DNA from: CAVSRC01 sp963750065
GTDB taxonomy: Bacteria > Pseudomonadota > Alphaproteobacteria > Rhizobiales > Kaistiaceae
Length of the DNA stretch: 64,000 nucleotides
NCBI GenBank assembly: GCA_963750065.1
Contig: CAVVPK010000013.1
Span: forward strand, 59,814-123,813
Direction: 5' to 3'
Shown: positions 8,863 to 17,038 of the stretch, piece by piece
How the letters are laid out: the number at the start of each line of letters is the position of its first letter
How positions within the stretch are numbered: position 1 is the stretch's first letter
Notes under the pieces: generated by a model
The model's database searches: none
Told to the model about the DNA's origin: nothing
What the model saw: only the letters and a program-made list of their open reading frames with translations
Translations under genes and position numbers: made by a program

Positions 8863-9426
8863 TCAGGCGGCTTCGGCGTCCGCCGTCTCGGCCTTGGGCG
8901 CGCCGCGGCGCGGGCTCTTGGCGAGGTTCTGCTCGATCTGGCGGATCGCCTCGGTCTCCGAAATCTTGCTCACCGAGGAGATCTCGCGCGACATGCGGTC
9001 GAGCGCGGCCTCGTAGAGCTGGCGCTCGGAATAGGACTGTTCCGGCTGCGTGTCGGAGCGGAAGAGGTCGCGCACCACCTCGGCAATGGAGATGAGGTCG
9101 CCGGAGTTGATCTTAGCCTCGTATTCCTGGGCGCGGCGGCTCCACATGGTGCGCTTGACGCGGGCGCGGCCGCGCACGGTCTCGAGCGCCTTCTTGACGG
9201 TGGCGCCGTCGGCAAGCTTGCGCATGCCGACCGTCGTCGCCTTGGTCACCGGAACGCGCAGCGTCATCTTGTCCTTGACGAAACTGATCACGAAAAGGTC
9301 AAGCTTCAGCCCGGCCACCTCTTGCGTATCGATGCCGACGATCTTGCCGACACCGTGAGCCGGGTAGACGATGAACTCGCCGGTCTTGAACCCGGAACGC
9401 TGGGCGGACTTCTTTGCAGTGGCCAT
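8863..9426 (-). CDS. CarD-family RNA polymerase-binding regulator
   Basis: About 187 residues from the ATG at 9426 (M-A-T-A-K-K-S). The N-terminal Tudor-like domain shows F-K-T-G-E-F-I-V-Y-P-A-H-G-V-G-K-I, the part that contacts the RNA polymerase beta subunit. A helical DNA-binding half follows (W-S-R-R-A-Q-E-Y and later). CarD/CdnL proteins stabilise open promoter complexes, notably at rRNA and other housekeeping promoters. An upstream in-frame ATG at 9450 would add eight residues, but the 9426 start agrees better with the usual family start. A good promoter lies about 250 bp upstream, giving a long leader. The C-terminal tail is Ala/Glu-rich and disordered. Confidence 0.9.
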   Translation of the reverse strand: MATAKKSAQRSGFKTGEFIVYPAHGVGKIVGIDTQEVAGLKLDLFVISFVKDKMTLRVPVTKATTVGMRKLADGATVKKALETVRGRARVKRTMWSRRAQEYEAKINSGDLISIAEVVRDLFRSDTQPEQSYSERQLYEAALDRMSREISSVSKISETEAIRQIEQNLAKSPRRGAPKAETADAEAA

Positions 9427-9450
9427 TGAGACATCAACTCCGTTTAACAT

Positions 9451-9816
9451 CGCCCCTGGGGTCGGGCGACAACCGGCGGCGCTGCCGCCTCCTGTTCGGT
9501 CTTGTCGGTCTCAAGCCAGCCGCCGCATGACTATCCCCATCCGTGGCTGGCGCGAGGCGTCCGTAATAGCCTCCGGCCAAACCTTAACGGCTGGGCCGGC
9601 GCCGAAAACGCCTGGAACCGGTCACGCTGAAGAAATCGCGCGGGATGCGAGCGGTAAGCTCGTTTTGTTCCGACAACTCGGCAAATATATCACAAAATCG
9701 GTAAATTTCAATGGGTTACCGGTCCGACGGTAAACAATATTGACGTTTGTTGCAGTGCATCACTAACGGCCGCACCGGATTGGCTTGCGATTCCCGGGGC
9801 TTCCCGGTTGTCGTCG
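9451..9816. other. carD leader and promoter region
   Basis: This gap between fdxA and carD holds no gene. It contains an AT-rich pocket at about 9676-9735 in otherwise GC-rich DNA, which carries a sigma-70-like promoter facing carD. The roughly 250 bases between that promoter and the carD start would be an unusually long untranslated leader. I see no recognised riboswitch in it. Confidence 0.5.
9684..9711 (-). promoter_or_regulatory. Putative sigma-70 promoter for carD
   Basis: On the minus strand, TTGAAA (complement of 9706-9711) and TATATT (complement of 9684-9689) are separated by 16 bp. The match to the housekeeping consensus is good, and the site lies in the only AT-rich pocket of this gap. 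The direction fits carD. Confidence 0.55.
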
Positions 9817-10155
9817 TCAGTCGCCTTCGCCCGGCTCAGGCGAGAAATATTTATCGAACTTGTCGGGCACACCCTCGAAATCCTTGGCGTCCGGGGGGGC
9901 ATCCTTCCTGGCGGTGATGTTGGGCCACTTGGACGCGTATTCGGCGTTCACCTGCAACCATTTCTCGAGCCCCGGCTCGGTGTCGGGCTTGATGGCGTCG
10001 GCCGGGCACTCCGGCTCGCACACACCGCAGTCGATGCACTCGTCGGGATGGATGACGAGCATGTTCTCGCCCTCATAGAAGCAGTCGACGGGGCAAACCT
10101 CGACACAGTCGGTGTACTTGCACTTGATGCAGTTGTCGTTGACGACGTAGGTCAC
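9817..10155 (-). CDS. fdxA: Seven-iron ferredoxin FdxA
   Basis: A 112-residue electron carrier starting at GTG 10155. Cysteines at 9, 12, 17, 21 and 25, then 40, 43, 46 and 50, give the pattern of a ferredoxin with one [3Fe-4S] and one [4Fe-4S] cluster (C-V-E-V-C-P-V-D-C-F and C-I-D-C-G-V-C-E-P-E-C-P). The long acidic C-terminal extension (about residues 55-112, including F-D-K-Y-F-S-P-E) is typical of the proteobacterial FdxA group. It is cytoplasmic. It lies on the same strand as the S4-domain gene and helicase upstream and carD downstream, but has gaps on both sides. Confidence 0.95.
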   Translation of the reverse strand: MTYVVNDNCIKCKYTDCVEVCPVDCFYEGENMLVIHPDECIDCGVCEPECPADAIKPDTEPGLEKWLQVNAEYASKWPNITARKDAPPDAKDFEGVPDKFDKYFSPEPGEGD

Positions 10156-10281
10156 GATTCAATCCAGTGGGTTGCGCCGTTCGGGTGCTCAAGAAACGGC
10201 GGATTTTCGGTATCCGGTTTGCGGCGCCCACGCAAGGCGCGGATGGTCGCCCGGGGACCGCAGAGGGGATGGATTTCCCCA

Positions 10282-10695
10282 TCAGTCGCCATCGCGTGGA
10301 AAATCGTCGCCGGCAGCGCCACGCAGCCTGTCCATGGCGCGGCGATCACGCTTGGTTGGGCGGCCGGAGCCGGGCGAGCGGTCGGCCGGGGAAGCGGGAT
10401 CGCCGGGCGCCGATACCTCGCTTGGCGCCGGCGACAGGTCCTCATAGAGGAGCCGGGCTTCGGGTGCCGGGCCGCGGCGCGTGCCGGGCGCCAGCACTTT
10501 CAGCACGCGCACGCCGCGATCGCCGGCAATGGTGAGAACGTCGCCGGCCTTGACCGGCTGACTGGCCGCATCGACCTTCTCGCGGTTCACACGGACGCGG
10601 CCGGAAAGGGCGAGCTTCTGGGCCAGCGTGCGCGTCTTCACCAGCCGGGCGAACCACAGCCACTTGTCGATGCGCTGGCGACCGTCGCCGGCCAT
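10282..10695 (-). CDS. S4-domain RNA-binding protein (Hsp15-like)
   Basis: A 137-residue protein. The S4 domain occupies about residues 8-70 (Q-R-I-D-K-W-L-W-F-A-R-L-V-K-T-R-T-L-A, then the strand with V-R-V-N-R-E-K-V). The remainder is Pro/Ser/Arg-rich and probably disordered. The family includes Hsp15, which binds free 50S subunits carrying nascent chains. It starts 6 bp after the helicase stop, so the two are almost certainly one transcription unit and both act on RNA. A heat-shock role is inference from the family name, not from a promoter seen here. Confidence 0.85.
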   Translation of the reverse strand: MAGDGRQRIDKWLWFARLVKTRTLAQKLALSGRVRVNREKVDAASQPVKAGDVLTIAGDRGVRVLKVLAPGTRRGPAPEARLLYEDLSPAPSEVSAPGDPASPADRSPGSGRPTKRDRRAMDRLRGAAGDDFPRDGD

Positions 10696-10701
10696 GGGCG
10701 G

Positions 10702-13700
10702 CTATTTGTCTTCCTCGCGGCCTTCGAGCCGCGCCTTCAGGGCGGCCAGCGCGGCGAAGGGCGAATTGGGATCTGCCACCTTCTCCTTGCGTTCCGGCCG
10801 GCCTGCGAATTGCGGCGGTGCGCCCTGCGGGCGGTCGCGGCGATCCCGACGCTCCGGCCGATCGGGCCTGTCGGGCCGATCCGAGCGATCATGCCGCTCG
10901 TGCTGACGCGGCTTGGCGGATTTGCCCCTGCGGCGATTGGGCTGGCGCTGCGGCCGTGCCTCACCCTCCGCCGACGGCGCGGCGTCGGTGACGGGCGCTG
11001 CCTCGGCCGACGGGGCAGGTTCGGGGCGCCGCTCGCGCCGGTGCTGGTGGCGGGCTCCACCCGGACGGCCGGGGCGCCAGATCTCGATGAAAGCGGGTTC
11101 GGCCGGAACCTCCGGTATCGCCGTCTCGGTGACTTCCGCAGCGCGGGGCCCGGTGGCGTCCAGCCCGGTCTCGGCCGGCTCTTCGGCGGCAGGTTCTTCG
11201 GCAACGGTCGGCTCCGCGGCGGCCGGCTCCGCGGCAACCGTTTCTGCCGGTGCCGGCTCGGCCGCTTCGACCACGGTCAGCTCTTCCACCGGAGCGGCGG
11301 GTGCGTCGGCATCGCCGGCGGGCGTCGGCATCCGGGCTTCTCCCTCGGACGCTGCCTCAGCCTCGGGGGCGGCTGGCTCGACTACGCCCGACGCCACCTC
11401 GGCGCCTTGCGGCGCGGTTGCCTCGGCCGGTGTTTCAGGCTCCGGCTTGGGTGGCGCCGGGCGGCGCTCCATGCGGTAGCCGAGCGCGGTGAGCACGGAG
11501 GCGAAATCTTCGCCCGAGCAGCCGAGTAGCGAGGTCATGGCGACGGTGACGGTGAAGCCGTAGCCGTCGATGGCGCCGTCGGGCGGAGTCGGGGATTCCG
11601 GCGTCGGCCGCCAGGCGATCAGCGGCCTGATGACGTCGGCGAGGCGTTCGAGAATGTCTATGCGTACGGCGCGCGTGCCGGCCGGGCGGTAGCCGACGAC
11701 GCGGTAGAGCACCGGCGATATCTCGGGATCGACGGGCACGCTGGTGCGGCCCGAGGCGGCAAGCCGCTGCAGGTCGGTCAGGCCGGGCGTGTCGAGGCCG
11801 CCGTTCTTGAGCGCCCAGAAAGTGGCAAGCAGCGCGCCGGGGCCGGGCTTGAGCAGCGCCGGAACGTAGATGTGATAGGCGCCGAAACGAACGCCCAGCG
11901 CCCGCATACCGGCGCGGGCTTCCTGGTCGAGGGTGCGCACTTCCTCAGCGATGGCGGTGCGGTCGATGATGCCGAAGGCTTCGCTGAGGCGGAAGGCAAG
12001 ACCGCGGGCGGCCGGCGCCAGCGTGGCGGCATTGCGCAGGTCGAACAGCGCCTTCAGCAGCGTCTCCGCCTGGGTCGCCAGCCACAGGTCGATGCGCGCC
12101 TGCACCCGCTCACGGCCGACGGCGGGCAGCAGTTCGTCGGCGAGCAGAATCAGCCGGGGTCTCAGCGCATCGTCGCCCTCGGTCAGCCGCGCGACCGCCG
12201 CGCCCTGCCAGCGCAGCGTGCCGTCGCCGGCAAGGATGAAATCCTTGTTGGCGGCGGTGGCGACCTTCTCGGCGCGTTCGGCGATCTCGCCGGCGAGCGC
12301 CTTCTGGGCGGCGCTGCGCAGTGCCTTGGCTTCCGGCCCGTCGGCCAGCGGGTCGGGCGCAAAACGGAATCCCTCCAGGCTGCCGACGTGCTGGCCTTCG
12401 ACCAGCACTTCGCCGGCCGGCGTGATCTCGGCTTCGAGCATTGCGTTCTCTTTCAACCGCCGCATCAAGACGCTGGTCCGCCGGTCGATAAAACGGGCGG
12501 TCAGCCGCTCATGCAACGCGTCCGACAAGCGATCCTCTATCGCGCGCGTCCGCTCCTGCCAATGGCTGGGGTCGCGCAACCATTGCGGCCGATTGGCCGC
12601 AAACGTCCAGGTGCGGATATGGGCAATGCGGTTGGCAAGCGTGTCGATGTCGCCGTCAGTGTGGTCGGCAAAGGCGATCTGACCGGCGAACCAGTCGTCG
12701 GGAATGACGCCGTCCCGGGCCAGGAAGCCGAACAGGGTGGAGATCAGTTCGGCGTGATTGGCAGGCGCGATCTTGCGATAATCGGGGATCTGGCAGACGT
12801 CCCACAGCGTCGACACTCGCTGGCGCGTGTTGGCCAGCGCCCTGATCTCCGCGTCGCGGCTGATCAGTTCGAGCGCCGCGACGTCCTCGGCCGGCGGCGC
12901 CTTGACCAGGCCGGCAATGGCGGGCGGTCGGTCGAGGGTCGCATGAAGCGCGGCGAGCGTGGAGAAATCGAGATCGCGATTGCGCCACTGGATCGTCTTC
13001 ACCGGGTCGAAGCGGTGGGTCTCCAGCGCCTCGATCAGATCGTCGTCGAAGGGATCGACGCGGCTGGTGACGCCGAAGGTGCCGTCGCGCATGTGGCGGC
13101 CGGCGCGCCCGGCGACCTGGCCGAACTCGGCGGCGGTCAGGCGACGGAACTGGTAGCCGTCGAACTTGCGGTCGGAGGCGAAGGCGACGTGATCGACATC
13201 GAGGTTAAGGCCCATGCCGATGGCATCGGTGGCGACGAGGAAGTCGACGTCGCCCGACTGGAAGATATCGACCTGGGCGTTGCGCGTGCGTGGGGATAGC
13301 GAGCCCAGCACCACCGCGGCGCCGCCGCGCTGGCGGCGGATGAGTTCGGCGATGGCGTAGACCTCGTCCGCCGAGAAGGCGACGACGGCGGTGCGCCGCG
13401 GCAGGCGGGTGATTTTCTTCGAGCCCGACCAGGTGAGCAGCGACATGCGCGGGCGTGTCACCACGTTGACGCCGGGGAGCAGCTTCTCGACGATGCCGCG
13501 CATGGTGGCGGCGCCGAGCAGAAGGGTCTCGTCGCGGCCGCGCAGGTTGAGCATGCGGTCGGTGAAGACGTGGCCGCGCTCGAGGTCGCCGGCGAGCTGG
13601 ATCTCGTCGATCGCCAGAAACGACACATCGGTTTCGGTCGGCATGGCCTCGACCGTGCAGACGCGGAAGCGCGGATTGTCGGGGACGATCTTCTCCTCGC

Positions 13701-13971
13701 CGGTGATCAGTGCCACCTGGTCGGCGCCGATGCGATCGACGATCTTGCTGTAGACCTCGCGGGCGAGCAGCCTGAGCGGCAGGCCGATCATGCCGGAGGG
13801 ATGAGCGAGCATCCGCTCGATGGCGAGGTGCGTCTTGCCGGTATTGGTAGGGCCCAGCACCGCAACGACGTTGCGGCCGCGCACGCCGGCAATCGGCTCT
13901 GGCTTGGGGGAAACATTCATAACAGGGACTGGCGTGTTTTCCGTCGTCCGCTTGGGACCGCGCCTAATCAT
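10702..13971 (-). CDS. Suv3-like DExD/H-box helicase with long disordered tail
   Basis: A 1089-residue protein. Walker A is G-P-T-N-T-G-K-T at about 40-47, the DEAD-like box is A-I-D-E-I-Q at about 115-120, and helicase C motifs include A-T-D-A-I-G-M-G-L-N and Q-V-A-G-R-A-G-R. This combination matches the bacterial relatives of SUPV3L1/Suv3, ATP-driven RNA helicases. A middle region of about 500 residues is conserved-looking. The last 240 residues are low complexity: Ala/Pro/Glu-rich, then an Arg/Asp/Pro-rich part with repeated D-R-P units, and a final K-x-R-L-E-G-R. The basic tail probably binds RNA. It is about a third longer than mitochondrial Suv3 because of this tail. It is paired with the S4-domain gene. 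Confidence 0.88.
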   Translation of the reverse strand: MIRRGPKRTTENTPVPVMNVSPKPEPIAGVRGRNVVAVLGPTNTGKTHLAIERMLAHPSGMIGLPLRLLAREVYSKIVDRIGADQVALITGEEKIVPDNPRFRVCTVEAMPTETDVSFLAIDEIQLAGDLERGHVFTDRMLNLRGRDETLLLGAATMRGIVEKLLPGVNVVTRPRMSLLTWSGSKKITRLPRRTAVVAFSADEVYAIAELIRRQRGGAAVVLGSLSPRTRNAQVDIFQSGDVDFLVATDAIGMGLNLDVDHVAFASDRKFDGYQFRRLTAAEFGQVAGRAGRHMRDGTFGVTSRVDPFDDDLIEALETHRFDPVKTIQWRNRDLDFSTLAALHATLDRPPAIAGLVKAPPAEDVAALELISRDAEIRALANTRQRVSTLWDVCQIPDYRKIAPANHAELISTLFGFLARDGVIPDDWFAGQIAFADHTDGDIDTLANRIAHIRTWTFAANRPQWLRDPSHWQERTRAIEDRLSDALHERLTARFIDRRTSVLMRRLKENAMLEAEITPAGEVLVEGQHVGSLEGFRFAPDPLADGPEAKALRSAAQKALAGEIAERAEKVATAANKDFILAGDGTLRWQGAAVARLTEGDDALRPRLILLADELLPAVGRERVQARIDLWLATQAETLLKALFDLRNAATLAPAARGLAFRLSEAFGIIDRTAIAEEVRTLDQEARAGMRALGVRFGAYHIYVPALLKPGPGALLATFWALKNGGLDTPGLTDLQRLAASGRTSVPVDPEISPVLYRVVGYRPAGTRAVRIDILERLADVIRPLIAWRPTPESPTPPDGAIDGYGFTVTVAMTSLLGCSGEDFASVLTALGYRMERRPAPPKPEPETPAEATAPQGAEVASGVVEPAAPEAEAASEGEARMPTPAGDADAPAAPVEELTVVEAAEPAPAETVAAEPAAAEPTVAEEPAAEEPAETGLDATGPRAAEVTETAIPEVPAEPAFIEIWRPGRPGGARHQHRRERRPEPAPSAEAAPVTDAAPSAEGEARPQRQPNRRRGKSAKPRQHERHDRSDRPDRPDRPERRDRRDRPQGAPPQFAGRPERKEKVADPNSPFAALAALKARLEGREEDK

Positions 13972-14313
13972 GGGAGGGCGGGCGCAGCCGACCCCTTCCC
14001 TCTAGCACAGCAGGGCCGGAATGCGCGAGATTCGTTTGAGTTCCGGTCTTTTTTGACTGACGCGAACGAGTCTAGAACAAAACCGGCCCGAATCGCTGAC
14101 TCGGCGCGAGTCCCCTTCCGTTCGCCACAACATGTGTCGCGCGGCTAGTTGCCGCCTACGACATGTTGATCGTCCTCCGCAGAAATGGCGAGGGCGCGTC
14201 GGCCCGGCTGCAGGCGCGTTTCCGGACTCGCGATTGCGTCAGATTTTAGACGGCCGGCGGGCCGACGATATCTGTGGACAGGCTGTGGATAAACCAACCC
14301 GGCGAGGCGGACT
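13972..14313. other. Intergenic region upstream of the helicase
   Basis: No gene is visible in these 342 bases. One feature stands out: CAACATGT at 14128-14135 and ACATGTTG at 14161-14168 are exact inverted copies 25 bp apart. They could be an operator or a hairpin. The sequence 14270-14295 resembles an AT-richer pocket between the two minus-strand genes. Confidence 0.4.
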
Positions 14314-15204
14314 TCAGTTGGCGCTGGCCTGGCGCTCAGTGACGCCGACTGAAAAGTCGCGGGAGACGATCACTAGGTCACCCATCTGCGTGCCGATCAG
14401 GATGCGATAAGGGACCAGCACACGCGTGCCGTCCACCGGCACCAGCCAGACCTCAAGGCGCTTGTTGTCGGCCATGTATTGTACCGAGTCACGATCCGGA
14501 CGATGGCCGGCCACCGGAACGTAGCGGGCGCCGCAGACGAACACCTCGCCGGAATAGGCTCTGGGATTGTCGCTGTTGACGTGCCTGCTCTCCTTGTAGG
14601 TGAGCTTGACGTCGTAGCGCTGCCAGCCGTCAAAGATCCTGATGGTGCGGTTGCAGGCGCTGCCGCCGGTGACAGCCAGAGGCCGGTCGACGGTAACCAT
14701 GAAGGCGCCCACCGGATCGACCACGTTGCGCTTGTGGCTCGGGGTCACCGGCACGCGGTCAGGCGAAGGCAACAGGTGCGGCGCGGCGGAAAGGTCGACG
14801 ATCGACCCGCCGCGCATCGCCATGCTGACATGGGTCCGGAAGCCCTTCTCGTCCGTGTCCAGCTTGTAAGTGGCCGGGGTGACGTGGCTGCCGCGGATGC
14901 GGCCATTGCCGGCGAGCACGGCGTGGGCATCGGAGACGAAGCGGCTGACGCCGTAGGTTTGCCCGCTGATGGTGGCGGCATAGCCGCTGTTGGTGAAGCG
15001 ACCCTCGGCATCGACCTTGCCGATGGTGATGCCGGCAATGGTGATCAGATAGTCCGCCTTCAGCGTCATATCGGCGGCCCAAGCACCGCTCGCGGCCACG
15101 GGCATCACTACCAATGCCGCAAGCAGAATCCGCCGGAGTCGCCGGCTCATGGCGGTAGGGGCGGTCATCATCATCGTGCCGAGTGTCGCATCAAGGGCCA
15201 GCAT
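14314..15204 (-). CDS. DUF3108 domain-containing periplasmic protein
   Basis: A 296-residue protein. A basic stretch (M-S-R-R-L-R-R) followed by a hydrophobic run and A-W-A-A at about 40-44 is a clear signal peptide. The remainder reads as the DUF3108 beta-rich domain (D-Y-L-I-T-I-A-G-I-T-I-G-K near the start and V-Y/W-L-V-P near the end). The function is unknown; in this group it is an exported, probably outer-membrane-associated protein. The true start could be the internal ATG of M-S-R-R-L (about 15150), which gives a normal-length signal peptide. It is divergent from rpmB, a pairing I recall from other Hyphomicrobiales. Confidence 0.8.
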   Translation of the reverse strand: MLALDATLGTMMMTAPTAMSRRLRRILLAALVVMPVAASGAWAADMTLKADYLITIAGITIGKVDAEGRFTNSGYAATISGQTYGVSRFVSDAHAVLAGNGRIRGSHVTPATYKLDTDEKGFRTHVSMAMRGGSIVDLSAAPHLLPSPDRVPVTPSHKRNVVDPVGAFMVTVDRPLAVTGGSACNRTIRIFDGWQRYDVKLTYKESRHVNSDNPRAYSGEVFVCGARYVPVAGHRPDRDSVQYMADNKRLEVWLVPVDGTRVLVPYRILIGTQMGDLVIVSRDFSVGVTERQASAN

Positions 15205-15454
15205 GACGGCAGGGGATGCGTCCGATCATGGCTGACAATTGGTTAACAAGAACATTATTAGGCTGATTTGCCTCCGGCGTCATTATACCCGAAAGGGGGG
15301 ATTGGCAGAAATCCGGGGGTGGAGCCGGGGAAAACCTGCCGAATGCCGGCTTGACGGCGAAATTGGCCGTCACTATAGGAAAGCCAGCTTCCGAAAAGGC
15401 TCCGTCATCTTGCATGCCGAATGGCGCAAACCGGCGGCGAACGAGGATTATTTC

Positions 15455-15757
15455 ATGGCACGGCGCTGCGAATTGACCGGCAAAGCGGTCCAGACCGGCA
15501 ATAATGTCAGCCACGCGAACAACAGGACGCGCCGGCGGTTTCTGCCCAACCTCAATCAGGTGTCGCTGATGAGCGAGGTGCTCGGCGGGACCGTGAACCT
15601 CAAGATCAGCTCGCATGCTCTGCGCTCGGTGGAGCATCGCGGCGGGCTCGACAAGTTCCTGGCCGCGGCCCGAGACAGCGAATTGTCGCCCAAGGCGCTG
15701 AAGCTGAAGCACCAGATCGCCAAGAAGACGGCGGCAACGGCAGAAGCCAGCGCCTGA
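15455..15757 (+). CDS. rpmB: 50S ribosomal protein L28
   Basis: A 100-residue basic ribosomal protein: M-A-R-R-C-E-L-T-G-K-A-V at the start, then N-N-V-S-H-A-N-N-R-T-R-R-R-F. This is the alphaproteobacterial long form of L28. The start is fixed by the conserved N-terminus and by a GAGG nine bases upstream. An in-frame extension to 15239 exists but has no family support. A strong terminator follows. Confidence 0.98.
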   Translation: MARRCELTGKAVQTGNNVSHANNRTRRRFLPNLNQVSLMSEVLGGTVNLKISSHALRSVEHRGGLDKFLAAARDSELSPKALKLKHQIAKKTAATAEASA

Positions 15758-15784
15758 GCGTTTCCGTCTCTTCAAGAGTTGCGT

Positions 15785-15809
15785 AACGGCGCCCGCGGGC
15801 GCCGTTTTC
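15785..15809. terminator. Rho-independent terminator of rpmB
   Basis: A perfect 22-bp palindrome (AACGGCGCCC facing GGGCGCCGTT, 15785-15806) is followed by TTT on the plus strand. It lies between the convergent rpmB and the phytase-like gene. The AA/TT ends let it serve both directions to some extent. Confidence 0.85.
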
Positions 15810-15813
15810 ATGT

Positions 15814-16842
15814 TCAATCTGCGGGGCGCGGCTGAACCAGCACGAACTGGAGCAGGATCGTGCGCTGCAGGAGCCGGTTGCCGTTGTCATCGGAGACCAG
15901 CGTCAGGACGGTCTGGCCGCGCTCGTCCGTACGGGCGGCCAAGCCTTCCATGTTGTCGATCTGATTGCTCATATCGGCTTCCATGAGGACCGGCCCGTCG
16001 ATGGTAGCGCCGGGGCGAATGGCATCGCCGGGGATGCGCCGGATGCGCATGCCGAGGCCGTCGGAGAACGAGAAGCGGCGCTCCAGCACGAGTAGATCGC
16101 CGTCCGGCAGGAAGGTTGCGTCGGTGACGTCGAACGGCTCGGTGCGCCGAATCGCGAAGGTGCCGGCGCGCTTGCCGCCGAGGATGAAGCCGCGATGGTT
16201 GCCGGTGCCGTCGAGCGAGCGTTCGGCGACGGCGACAAAGGCGCCGGCAAGCGGCCCGCCCTCGGGTGCCACGGCAAGGGCCTCGAGGCCCTTGTTCGCC
16301 TTGAGATGGTTGACGTATCTCGGCAGCGGAAGATCGTGGCGCCGGGCAGAGGCGAAATCCGGCGAGGCGGTGAAGCGGGCGACCGCCGGCCTCTGCTCGA
16401 AGGACACATAGGCCGTCTCGCGGCCGTTGCGGCTTACGATGCGCAAGCCTTCGGCGTCGGCGGCGCTCTTGCTCGTAAACGGCTGCCCGCGCGCATCGAG
16501 CATGGGCGCCAGCATGGGATCGGCGATGCCCACCGGCCGTCCGTCGGTCTCGATCAGCCGGGCGGTGAACCAGTAGCCAGTGTCGGCAACGGCGAAGAGC
16601 GTGTGGCCGTCGACGGCGAAATCGAGCCCCGAGAGCGAGCCGAAACGCCTGTCGCTTGACGTCAGCTGCAGGCCGCCGCGGAATTCCAGCGCCCCGAAAC
16701 GGGTTTCAGCCGAGCCCAGAGCGAAGTGGGAGAGCGGCCGTGCCGCGATCTCGATCGGCACAAAGCCCGTCTCTGCAGCCTGCGTCCCCGGCGACGGCAA
16801 GACTGCGAGACAGGCGAGGATCGCGACGCTAGGGCCCTTCAT
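15814..16842 (-). CDS. Esterase-like activity of phytase family protein, exported
   Basis: A 342-residue protein. The signal peptide covers about residues 1-23 (ends T-Q-A-A). The remainder fits the phytase-like beta-propeller family (PF13449 type): F-G-S-L-S-G-L-D-F, A-D-A-E-G-L-R-I, N-K-G-L-E-A-L-A-V and D-N-M-E-G-L-A-A are the repeated G-L-E/D turns that hold calcium in such propellers. The substrate is unknown; a periplasmic location is predicted. The start codon lies inside the end of the inverted-repeat element upstream, so that element may supply its leader sequence. It converges on rpmB. Confidence 0.82.
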   Translation of the reverse strand: MKGPSVAILACLAVLPSPGTQAAETGFVPIEIAARPLSHFALGSAETRFGALEFRGGLQLTSSDRRFGSLSGLDFAVDGHTLFAVADTGYWFTARLIETDGRPVGIADPMLAPMLDARGQPFTSKSAADAEGLRIVSRNGRETAYVSFEQRPAVARFTASPDFASARRHDLPLPRYVNHLKANKGLEALAVAPEGGPLAGAFVAVAERSLDGTGNHRGFILGGKRAGTFAIRRTEPFDVTDATFLPDGDLLVLERRFSFSDGLGMRIRRIPGDAIRPGATIDGPVLMEADMSNQIDNMEGLAARTDERGQTVLTLVSDDNGNRLLQRTILLQFVLVQPRPAD

Positions 16843-17021
16843 AGCCAGATGGGATCAATTCCGTTTCGCGACCGGCGGACACCCGAAGGGACGGGCGCTT
16901 CTTGCGCCATGATCGTCGCCGTCGGTCTCGGCCGTACCCGGGGTACGCCCTTCGCCCGCCGGCTTGTTCCTGTCGCAAAACAAGCTCCGTCGGAATGGTT
17001 CCACCTGGCCGTGAAAGGCTC
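16834..17021. mobile_element. Short terminal-inverted-repeat element, copy 1 (MITE-like)
   Basis: The left end at about 16832-16852 and the right end at 17001-17021 are inverted copies (16 of 21 bases match by hand). Inside lies a palindrome around GTACCCGGGGTAC. On the reverse strand about 125 bp resemble 35190-35320 at roughly 90 percent by eye. There is no coding capacity. This copy lacks about 80 bp present in copy 2. It occupies the whole space between cobT and the phytase-like gene, and its left end contains the start codon of the latter. Confidence 0.75.
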
Positions 17022-17038
17022 GTGACCGCCCCGGTGGG

